A stretch of DNA of 64,000 bases, from assembly GCF_052180215.1 (NCBI RefSeq), contig NZ_CP197471.1, positions 4,426,001 through 4,490,000 on the forward strand. The letters run 5' to 3'. Both the position numbers and the translations under genes were made by a program. This DNA is from Pseudoneobacillus sp052180215 (GTDB lineage: Bacteria; Bacillota; Bacilli; Bacillales; Cytobacillaceae). Under the pieces are notes generated by a model. That model was not told the origin of the DNA. It saw nothing but the letters and a program-made list of their open reading frames with translations, and made no database searches. Below are positions 17,861 to 24,575 of the stretch, in pieces. Each line of letters begins with the position of its first letter. Positions within the stretch are counted from its first letter, which is position 1.

Positions 17861-18661
17861 TTAGTAACTACCTGTACCTTTTTCACCTTTAACAATCGCA
17901 ATACCCGCACTTGCCCCGATACGTGTTGCACCAGCGGCTACTAATTTACGTGCAGTATCTAAATCGCGAACACCAGCAGAAGCTTTAACGCCCATGTCTG
18001 GCCCTACTGCTTCACGCATTAAGGCAATATCTTCCGGTGTAGCCACACCAGGTCCGAATCCAGTTGAAGTTTTAACAAAATCAGCTCCAGCCATTTTCGA
18101 TAACATACAAGCCTTTTTCTTTTCTTCATCTGTTAAGTAACCTGTTTCAATAATGACTTTAACAACTGCTTGTCCTTTAACAGCTAACACGACACCTTCA
18201 ATGTCCTTCTTTACTGTTTCATAGTCACCAGATTTTAAAGCACCAATATTGATTACCATATCGATTTCAGTTGCACCATCAGCAAGTGCATCACGTGCTT
18301 CTGAGATTTTTGAGAATGTGCTTGTTGATCCTAATGGGAAACCAACTACTGTTGTAATCCCAACTTTACTTCCTTTAAGAACCTCAGCCGCTGTACTAAC
18401 CCAGAATGGATTCACACAAACAGTAGCAAAGTTGTACTCGATTGCTTCCTTACAAATCTGTACGATTTGATCTTTCGTGCTTTCTGGTTTTAATAATGTA
18501 TGATCAATCAGTCGGGCAATTTGTGGCCCAGTAATGACTTTGTTATCAAAGTAAGATGGTTTTAATGTGCTAACCACCTGAGCTGGCTGGCTTGCACCTG
18601 CATTCGTAATTTGAGTCATTACTTGTTCTGTAATTTGTTTAATCAATAATTCCATGTCCAA
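17861..18661 (-). CDS. deoC: Deoxyribose-phosphate aldolase with N-terminal encapsulation peptide
   Basis: 266 residues, about 40 more than a usual DeoC. The enzyme splits 2-deoxyribose-5-phosphate into acetaldehyde and glyceraldehyde-3-phosphate. The catalytic residues are visible: Schiff-base Lys197 in ADFVKTSTGF, Lys226 in GVKASAG and Asp134 in EIDMVI. Residues 2-18 (DMELLIKQITEQVMTQI) form an amphipathic helix joined to the enzyme by a Gln/Ala/Ser-rich linker, the hallmark of a microcompartment encapsulation peptide. The start is a TTG at 18661 with GGAGGTGAG six bases upstream; an ATG two codons later is the alternative. It is the last gene of the operon, separated from the shell genes by a 192-base gap filled by a repeat. 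Confidence 0.95.
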   Translation of the reverse strand: MDMELLIKQITEQVMTQITNAGASQPAQVVSTLKPSYFDNKVITGPQIARLIDHTLLKPESTKDQIVQICKEAIEYNFATVCVNPFWVSTAAEVLKGSKVGITTVVGFPLGSTSTFSKISEARDALADGATEIDMVINIGALKSGDYETVKKDIEGVVLAVKGQAVVKVIIETGYLTDEEKKKACMLSKMAGADFVKTSTGFGPGVATPEDIALMREAVGPDMGVKASAGVRDLDTARKLVAAGATRIGASAGIAIVKGEKGTGSY

Positions 18662-18682
18662 CTGAACTCACCTCCGTATGTT

Positions 18683-18857
18683 GTCTAGCTCCGACGGGGA
18701 AGAAAGCACTTCATTTCTTCCTTGCTAGGGGCTCGAGGGAAAAATAAAAACCATTTTTCCTTGGTCAAATAACCTCAAACCATGAAGTCAAAGAACGACT
18801 GCATCGGTTTGAGAACATTGCTTGTCGCCCCTGAGCAAGCCGTCTCCGCTTTTCTAT
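18683..18857. repeat. Structured Bacillaceae-type intergenic repeat inside the BMC operon
   Basis: A block of about 175 bp beginning GTCTAGCTCC and ending CCGTCTCCGCTTTTC, with an internal GGGGCTCGAG and TTGTCGCCCCTGAGCAAGC. I recognise this pattern as a dispersed intergenic repeat of Bacillus/Geobacillus relatives. It folds into several stems, for example GGAAGAAA/TTTCTTCC and CTCAAACC/GGTTTGAG, enclosed by GACGG/CCGTC and GGGGC/GCCCC pairings. It fills the gap between the EutN gene and deoC, and its end overlaps the last codons of the EutN gene. Confidence 0.75.
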
Positions 18858-19120
18858 GATTCTAGATAGTCTACGATTCCAACTATAATGGCATCTACTG
18901 CTGCATCTGGTTTTTTTAATATTTCCCGTGCAGAGCCGCCTTCTTCTATAATGATGACGATATCTCCAATACCTGCTTGGGCTGCATCAACAGCCACAAA
19001 CGAGTCACCGATCACTTTACCTTCGATATCTATTGGTTCAACGACCATAAACTTTTGGCTGTTATGACTTGGTGTTTTAATGGTGGAAACCATATTTCCT
19101 ATTACTCTAGCAATTTTCAT
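18854..19120 (-). CDS. BMC-P shell vertex protein (EutN/CcmL family), copy 1
   Basis: 88 residues with the EutN/CcmL signature: MKIARVIGNMVSTIKTPS, VAVDAAQAGIGDIVIIIEEGGSAR and VDAIIVGIVDYLE. Such proteins form pentamers that cap the vertices of the polyhedral shell. It starts two bases after the upstream BMC-H gene. It diverges from the other two EutN paralogues of this operon, mainly in the central loop. Confidence 0.95.
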   Translation of the reverse strand: MKIARVIGNMVSTIKTPSHNSQKFMVVEPIDIEGKVIGDSFVAVDAAQAGIGDIVIIIEEGGSAREILKKPDAAVDAIIVGIVDYLES

Positions 19121-19122
19121 TA

Positions 19123-19398
19123 TTAAGCTTGTTGAGGTAAAATTTTCTCAATATCTGAGTGTGGTCTTGGGATCACATGAACAGAAAGTAATTCACCTAC
19201 ACGGCCAGCTGCATCTGCACCCGCTTCAGTAGCTGCTTTAACAGCGCCTACATCTCCGCGTACCATCACACAAATTAAGCCTCCACCCACATTTACTTTA
19301 CCAACTAACGTAACGTTAGCTGCTTTTGTCATAGCATCTGCTGCTTCAATTGCACCAACTAAACCTTTAGTTTCGATCATACCTAATGCGTTACTCAT
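19123..19398 (-). CDS. BMC-H hexameric shell protein, copy 1
   Basis: 91 residues, a single BMC domain (ALGMIETKGLVGAIEAADAM, VRGDVGAVKAATEAG, VHVIPRPHSDIEKILP). It forms hexameric facets of the shell. The pore-lining loop reads KVNVGGG, unlike KEMIGAG in the second BMC-H of the operon, so the two tiles probably pass different solutes. It has three- and two-base gaps to its neighbours, indicating tight coupling. Confidence 0.96.
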   Translation of the reverse strand: MSNALGMIETKGLVGAIEAADAMTKAANVTLVGKVNVGGGLICVMVRGDVGAVKAATEAGADAAGRVGELLSVHVIPRPHSDIEKILPQQA

Positions 19399-19401
19399 GT
19401 A

Positions 19402-19683
19402 TTATTCCTCCATTTTTTGTATGTGATAGTGTTCAATAATCCCCATAATACCTGCATCAGAAGCAGTTAGCTCCCGGTCAAGTGGAAGGGAAGATTCCTT
19501 GCTTTTAGCCATATATACGATATCACCTTGTCCAGACTGACGAATGGTATCAATCGCGATAATGGGCTTGCCTTTAGGATTTAAATCATCGTTTAAGGGT
19601 TGAACAACAAGTAACTTCAGACCTTGCAAACTCTCATCCTTTTGTGTACACACAACATTCCCAATGACTTTGCCTATAAACAT
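19402..19683 (-). CDS. BMC-P shell vertex protein (EutN/CcmL family), copy 2
   Basis: 93 residues; MFIGKVIGNVVCTQKDESLQG, KLLVVQPL, AIDTIRQSGQGDIVYM and DAGIMGIIEHYHI follow the EutN/CcmL pattern. Predicted pentameric vertex. It is closer to copy 3 (22885-23178) than to copy 1, sharing the KLL(V/I)VQPL segment. Lies between rpiB and the BMC-H gene with 3-4 base gaps. Confidence 0.94.
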   Translation of the reverse strand: MFIGKVIGNVVCTQKDESLQGLKLLVVQPLNDDLNPKGKPIIAIDTIRQSGQGDIVYMAKSKESSLPLDRELTASDAGIMGIIEHYHIQKMEE

Positions 19684-19687
19684 CTGA

Positions 19688-20152
19688 TTACCTGCTTTCG
19701 CGCTTGATGAATCGACTTTCGATTTCCATAATCTTCGTCACGCGTTTATCATGACGACCACCTTCAAAAGGTGTTTCTAACCAAGTTTTAGCCATTTGCA
19801 ATGCTAATCCTTGTCCAAGAAGCTGACCTCCGATAGAAAGTACGTTTGCGTTATTATGCAGGCGGCTATTCATGACGGAGGAAAGATCCCAGCATACGGC
19901 TGCCCGAACACCTGGAATTTTATTTAATGTCATGCCGCTTCCAATTCCAGCTCCATCAATCATGATTCCTACATAATCATCATGAGTTGCGACACATTCA
20001 CCAACAAGGAAGGCAACATCAGGATAATCAACCGCTTCCTTGCTGTGACAACCGAAATCGATATATTGATAACCTAAACTGGTCAATTGCTTTTTGATGG
20101 CTTCTTTTAATTCAAAACCACCGTGGTCACTACCGATCGCTACTTTTTTCAT
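19688..20152 (-). CDS. rpiB: RpiB/LacA/LacB-family sugar-phosphate isomerase with altered active site
   Basis: 154 residues, close to RpiB length. It keeps the phosphate- and ring-opening residues of ribose-5-phosphate isomerase B (SDHGGFELK with Asp9/His10, RLHNNANV with His99, GGRHDKRV). At position 66, where E. coli RpiB has the catalytic-base Cys in CGTG, this protein reads DGAG, so both Cys66 and Thr68 are replaced (Asp, Ala). It may act by a different base or on another aldose/ketose phosphate. It shows no encapsulation-peptide-like extension at the N-terminus. Co-transcribed with shell genes; TPI lies 12 bases upstream. Confidence 0.88.
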   Translation of the reverse strand: MKKVAIGSDHGGFELKEAIKKQLTSLGYQYIDFGCHSKEAVDYPDVAFLVGECVATHDDYVGIMIDGAGIGSGMTLNKIPGVRAAVCWDLSSVMNSRLHNNANVLSIGGQLLGQGLALQMAKTWLETPFEGGRHDKRVTKIMEIESRFIKRESR

Positions 20153-20164
20153 GGTTTTCCCCCC

Positions 20165-20995
20165 TTAACAAAACGCCTGAATAATTTTTGAAAAATCGCC
20201 TGCTTTTAAGCTAGCTCCACCAACTAATAACCCATTGATATCAGCCATAGCACTAAATTCCTTTGCATTCTCAGGCTTCGCTGACCCCCCATATAAAATA
20301 GGAGTCCTTCCAGCAGTCACACCAAAATGCTTGGATAAAACAGACCGGATAAAATGATGTACTTCCTGCGCTTGTTCAGGTGCAGCTGACTGTCCTGTGC
20401 CAATAGCCCAAACAGGCTCATAAGCAATGATGACACGTGAAATATCTTGTATATTTTGAAGTGCCGAGAGAATTTGCTCCTCTACAACAACGTTCGTTTT
20501 TTGTTGCTTACGTTCTTCTTCCGATTCTCCAACACAAAGGATTGGAATTAAACCTGTATTTAATGCGTGTTTTACTTTTTGATGAATAAAAGAGTTCGTT
20601 TCACCTATTGCACGTCTTTCGGAATGTCCAATGATGACATACTCACAGCCAACATCAACTAGCTGTTCCGCTGACACATCCCCCGTAAAGGCTCCTTTTG
20701 ACTCAGAATGCACATTTTGTGCCCCAATAGAAAAGAGAGCATTTAATTTTATTTGCCAGCCATTTAAGACATACAAATAAGGAGCAGGTGGACAAATCAC
20801 GACATCAACAGGAACGTTCGTTTTTGAAAAATCGTAGACAAACTCCGAAATAGAATCCAAGTTCATATTCATTTTCCAATTTGCGACCACAATGGGCTTA
20901 ATCTTTTCATTGGTTACTAACTGGTTTGAAAGAGAACTAGTTACGGCTTGTCTGACCATTTTTTCGATATAACTTTCCAGCATGGTTTGAGACAT
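20165..20995 (-). CDS. tpiA: Triosephosphate isomerase with N-terminal encapsulation peptide
   Basis: About 276 residues, roughly 25-30 longer than standard TPI. Catalytic residues are intact: Lys in VVANWKMN, His in IIGHSERRA and Glu in AYEPVWAIGTG, plus the phosphate loop LYGGSAKPEN. It interconverts glyceraldehyde-3-phosphate and dihydroxyacetone phosphate. The extra N-terminus (SQTMLESYIEKMVRQAVTSS) is an amphipathic helix followed by a linker, matching encapsulation peptides, so I infer it is packed in the shell with DeoC. It is probably a dedicated paralogue, since Bacillus normally has tpiA in the glycolytic gapA-pgk-tpi-pgm-eno cluster, which is not here. Start ATG at 20995; an adjacent GTG at 20998 is possible. 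Confidence 0.94.
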   Translation of the reverse strand: MSQTMLESYIEKMVRQAVTSSLSNQLVTNEKIKPIVVANWKMNMNLDSISEFVYDFSKTNVPVDVVICPPAPYLYVLNGWQIKLNALFSIGAQNVHSESKGAFTGDVSAEQLVDVGCEYVIIGHSERRAIGETNSFIHQKVKHALNTGLIPILCVGESEEERKQQKTNVVVEEQILSALQNIQDISRVIIAYEPVWAIGTGQSAAPEQAQEVHHFIRSVLSKHFGVTAGRTPILYGGSAKPENAKEFSAMADINGLLVGGASLKAGDFSKIIQAFC

Positions 20996-21011
20996 CACTA
21001 TTTACACCTAC

Positions 21012-21284
21012 TTAAGCTTTCGGTAAAATTCCTTCCACTTCTCCATTTGGTCTTGGAATAACATGAACAGAAATTAATTGTCCCACACGTCCAGCCGCTT
21101 CTGCACCCGCTTCAGTCGCTGCTTTAACTGCACCCACATCCCCACGTACTAAAACGCTTACAAGTCCAGCACCAATCATTTCTTTACCCACTAATGTTAC
21201 ATTTGCTGCTTTTACCATTGCATCTGCAGCTTCAATTGCTCCAACTAAACCTTTTGTTTCAATCATTCCTAATGCTTCTTTCAT
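21012..21284 (-). CDS. BMC-H hexameric shell protein, copy 2
   Basis: 90 residues from the ATG at 21284, which has a near-perfect AAGGAGGAAA site six to seven bases upstream. It is a single BMC domain (MKEALGMIETKGLVGAIEAADAMVKAAN, VRGDVGAVKAATEAGAEAAG), about 80 percent identical by eye to copy 1 but with pore loop KEMIGAG. The reading frame stays open upstream to another ATG at 21422 with its own weaker site, so a longer form with a 46-residue hydrophilic N-terminus may also be made. First shell gene after the aldehyde dehydrogenase. Confidence 0.94.
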   Translation of the reverse strand: MKEALGMIETKGLVGAIEAADAMVKAANVTLVGKEMIGAGLVSVLVRGDVGAVKAATEAGAEAAGRVGQLISVHVIPRPNGEVEGILPKA

Positions 21285-21422
21285 GTGATTTCCTCCTTGT
21301 ATTGGCTGATTTTCAGCCGCATTTTTATTTATTGAAGCGGAAGCTTTTGGCCTCCCTTTTTTCTTACCATTCTTTTCTGTTTTGGATGGGTCTTGATTTG
21401 TGTGATCTGGTTTCTCAGACAT
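21285..21422 (-). other. In-frame 46-codon N-terminal extension of BMC-H copy 2
   Basis: An ATG at 21422, 14 bases after the aldehyde dehydrogenase stop and preceded by GCGAGGTC, opens a frame that runs without a stop into the BMC-H gene. The extension is disordered and polar, with the basic core KNGKKKGRPKAS and a Gln/Asn-rich end. Its precise in-frame placement and the internal strong ribosome site suggest two products from one gene: a plain tile and a tailed tile. Confidence 0.5.
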
Positions 21423-21436
21423 CTACATGACCTCGC

Positions 21437-22864
21437 TTACACTATTCTAAATCCATCTACTAAGACACAACGTCTTTGACGACTAAAAGTTCTAGCTGAT
21501 GTTAAGCCTTCTCCTGTTGGACCAGCGATGGTTAAAGTCGTAAATCCTTCAGCATTGAAACCAAGCCCTGAATAAGACGGACCATTTTTCACAAAAATAG
21601 TTGCTTGGATTTCCCGCGCCATTTTCGTTAAGTTCGTCACATTCTGTGAGTGCATAATCGCAGTATGACGATTGCCTTTTTCTGCTTTAACAGCCATTTC
21701 AATCGCTGTATCTACATTGGATACTTTTACAATCGGTAAAATTGGCATCAGCATTTCTGTCCAAATCAGTGGATGATCATAGGACGTTTCTGCAATGACT
21801 AGGCGGACAGACGAATCTACTTTCTTGCCAATTGCTGCTAATAAAACCTCAGCATTTTTTCCGATATAGTCACGATTTGGATAATACTTTCCGTCTTTTT
21901 CTACTAAAATGACTTTTAATAATTTTTCTAATTCAAAGCCTTTTAGCTCGACTGCACCATTTTTCAGCATTTCTTGCTTTAGTGCATTTGCCACTTTATC
22001 AACGACAAATACTTCTTTTTCAGCTGTACAAAGAACATTGTTATCGAAGCTTGCTCCACTGACTATATCCTTACCTGCTTTGACAATATCAGCTGTTTCA
22101 TCCACTACTACCGGTGGATTACCTGGACCAGCTGCAATAACCTTCTTACCAGTTTTCATAGCAGCCTTTACCACGATTCCTCCGCCAGTAACGACAAGAA
22201 CACGAATCGCTGGGTGTTCCATTACTTGTTTACTTGTATCAAGATTAGGAGAAGCGACGGCCGTTAAGACATTTTCAGGCCCTCCAGCAGAAACAATGGC
22301 TCTATTTAATAGTTTAAGAGTTTGCAGACTTACCTTTTTTGCACTTGGATGTGGGTTATATACGACCACATTACCTGCAGCAACAATTGAAATACTATTA
22401 TTAATAAGGGTTGCCGCTGGATTCGTAGAAGGTGTAATCGAACCGACGATTCCAAATGGAGCATATTCCACTAGAGTCATTCCGTCGTCCCCAGTATAGG
22501 TCGTGCTGACTAAATCCTCTACACCAGGTGTTTTATTAGCGGCAAGCAGGTTCTTAGCCATTTTGTCTTCTATTCTGCCTAAACCTGTTTCTTCTACAGC
22601 CATTTTTGCTAATTCTTCCGCATGCTGGATACTAATTTCGCGCATAGCTTGAATTATTTTTCTACGACCTTCAAGAGATACATGACGCATTTTCCCTTCA
22701 GCAATTTTGGAAGCTGCGACAGCTTCATCTACTGTAGTAAAAACGCCATCTCCTAGGGCAATTTCAGATGCAGAATAGGATACTGTATTACTAGCTGCTT
22801 GACCCGTAATATTAGCAAGCACTTGTTCCACTAGCTTTTGAATATCTTTTTCACTAACTTGCAT
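21437..22864 (-). CDS. CoA-acylating aldehyde dehydrogenase (EutE/PduP family), BMC-targeted
   Basis: 475 residues. It oxidises acetaldehyde with NAD+ and CoA to acetyl-CoA. Cys279 in FDNNVLCTAEKE matches the catalytic Cys of EutE/PduP, and the cofactor-binding APFGIVGSITPSTNP and GPGNPPVVVDE segments are present. Residues 3-20 (VSEKDIQKLVEQVLANIT) form the amphipathic helix typical of PduP-type encapsulation peptides, followed by an Ala/Ser-rich linker. It would use the acetaldehyde made by DeoC. No alcohol dehydrogenase gene is nearby to recycle the NADH. Confidence 0.95.
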   Translation of the reverse strand: MQVSEKDIQKLVEQVLANITGQAASNTVSYSASEIALGDGVFTTVDEAVAASKIAEGKMRHVSLEGRRKIIQAMREISIQHAEELAKMAVEETGLGRIEDKMAKNLLAANKTPGVEDLVSTTYTGDDGMTLVEYAPFGIVGSITPSTNPAATLINNSISIVAAGNVVVYNPHPSAKKVSLQTLKLLNRAIVSAGGPENVLTAVASPNLDTSKQVMEHPAIRVLVVTGGGIVVKAAMKTGKKVIAAGPGNPPVVVDETADIVKAGKDIVSGASFDNNVLCTAEKEVFVVDKVANALKQEMLKNGAVELKGFELEKLLKVILVEKDGKYYPNRDYIGKNAEVLLAAIGKKVDSSVRLVIAETSYDHPLIWTEMLMPILPIVKVSNVDTAIEMAVKAEKGNRHTAIMHSQNVTNLTKMAREIQATIFVKNGPSYSGLGFNAEGFTTLTIAGPTGEGLTSARTFSRQRRCVLVDGFRIV

Positions 22865-22884
22865 GTTCTTGTCCCCCCTTTATC

Positions 22885-23178
22885 CTACTTTTTTTCAAAG
22901 GTTAACTTACCTTCGATTTCCACTTGATCGATGATTCCAATAATGGCAGCATCCACCGGGGTTCCATTGGTTACAGCAGTTTGCCTTGCGGAGCTACCGC
23001 TAACAACCATCACGACTTCCCCTTTACCTGAACCAACTGTATCAATTGCAATCACAGGCTTGCCATCGGGCTCTATGGAAATGAAATCAAGCGGCTGAAC
23101 AATCAATAACTTTTTGCCTTGAAGCTTTTCAGCTTTACAAGTTGAAACGACATTTCCGATTACTTTCCCTATAATCAT
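22885..23178 (-). CDS. BMC-P shell vertex protein (EutN/CcmL family), copy 3
   Basis: 97 residues with MIIGKVIGNVVSTCKAEKLQG, KLLIVQPLDFI, AIDTVGSGKGEVVMVVSGSSAR and VDAAIIGIIDQVE, a clear EutN/CcmL protein forming pentameric vertices. It lies 20 bases before the aldehyde dehydrogenase and 4 bases after the flavoprotein-like gene. Three different vertex proteins in one operon suggest mixed or specialised vertices. Confidence 0.95.
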   Translation of the reverse strand: MIIGKVIGNVVSTCKAEKLQGKKLLIVQPLDFISIEPDGKPVIAIDTVGSGKGEVVMVVSGSSARQTAVTNGTPVDAAIIGIIDQVEIEGKLTFEKK

Positions 23179-23182
23179 GCTT

Positions 23183-23911
23183 TTACTCCTTTTGCTTTAT
23201 TAAGACCCCTAATTCTCTTGCATAATCTTTACACATTGGAGTAATTAAACTGTTTTTCGGTACGACCAATTGTGACTCGCCCATTTTGGCTGCTTCCTCA
23301 ATATGCTTGGCCAATACGACATGACGACTTTCTGTAACACTATTAAAATAGGACTCTAGCCATTTACGAATACTAGATAAAGCCAGAACTTGAACTTTAT
23401 CTTCCCTTACTTGTCTTATGTATGTTTGAATTCTTCTTGTTACCGTAAAGGGAGCAGTGATGTTTTGAGTACCCTTAGGGGTGAGATAATCACTAGCTAG
23501 TATGATTTGTTTTCCGTCCATTTGCATTTGGATCGTAATCCACAGCGGGAAGCCTTCATCCATAGTCAAGGAAAGCTTTGCTAGAGTGGAGTAACTTGCC
23601 GTTGCATAAAGCAGGATATCCGACTTTTGCATTTCATTCATGATTTCCTCTAAATGGTCTTCATGTAATGGAACGGTTTTTACATTGCCTATTTCTTCTG
23701 GAATCGAAGTCCAGCTATTTGTTACCAATAAAGTAACTTGATAGGTGTCTGCAATCGCTTTCAATTTTATCCAAACATCGCCTTTATCCAGGGTTCTCTG
23801 TTCGTCTAGGATAATCAATAAGCGTTTATTTTTAGGTGATTTTTTTTCTTTATTCAAGTAATCCATGACCATTCTTCGGACAATCGATTCAATTTTTTCC
23901 TTCACTCGCAT
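23183..23911 (-). CDS. Unassigned flavoprotein-like BMC cargo protein
   Basis: 242 residues. I cannot name it with confidence. Residues 2-22 (RVKEKIESIVRRMVMDYLNKE) form an amphipathic helix plus Lys-rich linker resembling an encapsulation peptide. The body alternates strands and helices in a Rossmann-like way (RLLIILDE, VTLLVTN, ILLYATASYSTLAKLS), and the C-terminus VVPKNSLITPMCKDYARELG resembles a segment seen near the ends of several BMC-associated proteins. It may be related to the flavoprotein (PF02441-like) proteins found in some BMC loci. Its position between pduL and a shell gene implies a role inside the compartment, possibly in redox balance; that is inference. The start could be ATG 23911 or the GTG two codons on. 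Confidence 0.6.
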   Translation of the reverse strand: MRVKEKIESIVRRMVMDYLNKEKKSPKNKRLLIILDEQRTLDKGDVWIKLKAIADTYQVTLLVTNSWTSIPEEIGNVKTVPLHEDHLEEIMNEMQKSDILLYATASYSTLAKLSLTMDEGFPLWITIQMQMDGKQIILASDYLTPKGTQNITAPFTVTRRIQTYIRQVREDKVQVLALSSIRKWLESYFNSVTESRHVVLAKHIEEAAKMGESQLVVPKNSLITPMCKDYARELGVLIKQKE

Positions 23912-23933
23912 TCCCCCCTTACTTGAACATGCT

Positions 23934-24575
23934 TTATCCTTTTAAAAGCACACCCAATTGGCCACTTTTTATTTGTGCAGCATTGGCTTCATCCAAATCA
24001 ATGTGCATTTCAAGCTTGTACCTTGGTGAAACACGAATCAATACATGGTCAAAGGTAACACCTCTCTGGCCTAACACTTTGACTTGAACTCGTTCACCGT
24101 TTGTCACATTGAAATGAGCGGCATCTTCTGGATTCATATGTATATGTCTAGCTGCACAGATAAGGCCTTGTTCCACCTTCAATTGCCCGCGGGGGCCTTG
24201 AATGATAATGGAAGGGGTTCCGTCAATATCTCCTGAGTCCCGAATGGGAGGAGTCACTCCTAATGTAAAGCCATCAAATAACGAGATCTCAACTTGGGTG
24301 TCACCCCGTGCTGGTCCCAGAACTCTAACCTTTTCAATCTTACCTTTAGGACCAATTAAAGTAACCGTTTCCTTACTAGCAAATTGACCTGGCTGTGATA
24401 AGTCTTTCCATTTATTTAATTGATAGTTCCTGCCAAATAATCTTTCTACATGCTCCTTCGAAAGATGAACATGGCGATTAGATACAGCAATAGGAACTTC
24501 TAGTTGTCTTTGATGTTTTGCCAATGTTTTCAAGGTTACTTCTCTAATAAGTTGAACTAACTCTGTTTGTTCCAC
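23934..24575 (-). CDS. pduL: Phosphate acyltransferase PduL, BMC-targeted
   Basis: 213 residues with the two PduL repeats and their zinc-binding motifs SNRHVHLS (His35, His37) and ARHIHMNPED (His144, His146), plus IRDSGDIDGTP. It converts acetyl-CoA and phosphate to acetyl-phosphate and CoA, recycling CoA inside the compartment and allowing ATP gain through acetate kinase. The N-terminus EQTELVQLIREVTLKTLAKH is an amphipathic helix of the encapsulation type. The GTG start overlaps the regulator stop by one base (TAGTG), so the regulator and BMC genes are one transcription unit. Confidence 0.95.
   Translation of the reverse strand: MEQTELVQLIREVTLKTLAKHQRQLEVPIAVSNRHVHLSKEHVERLFGRNYQLNKWKDLSQPGQFASKETVTLIGPKGKIEKVRVLGPARGDTQVEISLFDGFTLGVTPPIRDSGDIDGTPSIIIQGPRGQLKVEQGLICAARHIHMNPEDAAHFNVTNGERVQVKVLGQRGVTFDHVLIRVSPRYKLEMHIDLDEANAAQIKSGQLGVLLKG

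Noticed and set aside
20428..20443. GACACGTGAAAT in the tpiA gene as a parS site
   Set aside because: Only the CACGTG core and one flank match; the other half-site is lost.
21909..22499. 196-codon plus-strand frame opposite the aldehyde dehydrogenase gene
   Set aside because: Shadow of the strongly coding minus strand; Thr/Ser/Pro-rich with no ribosome site.
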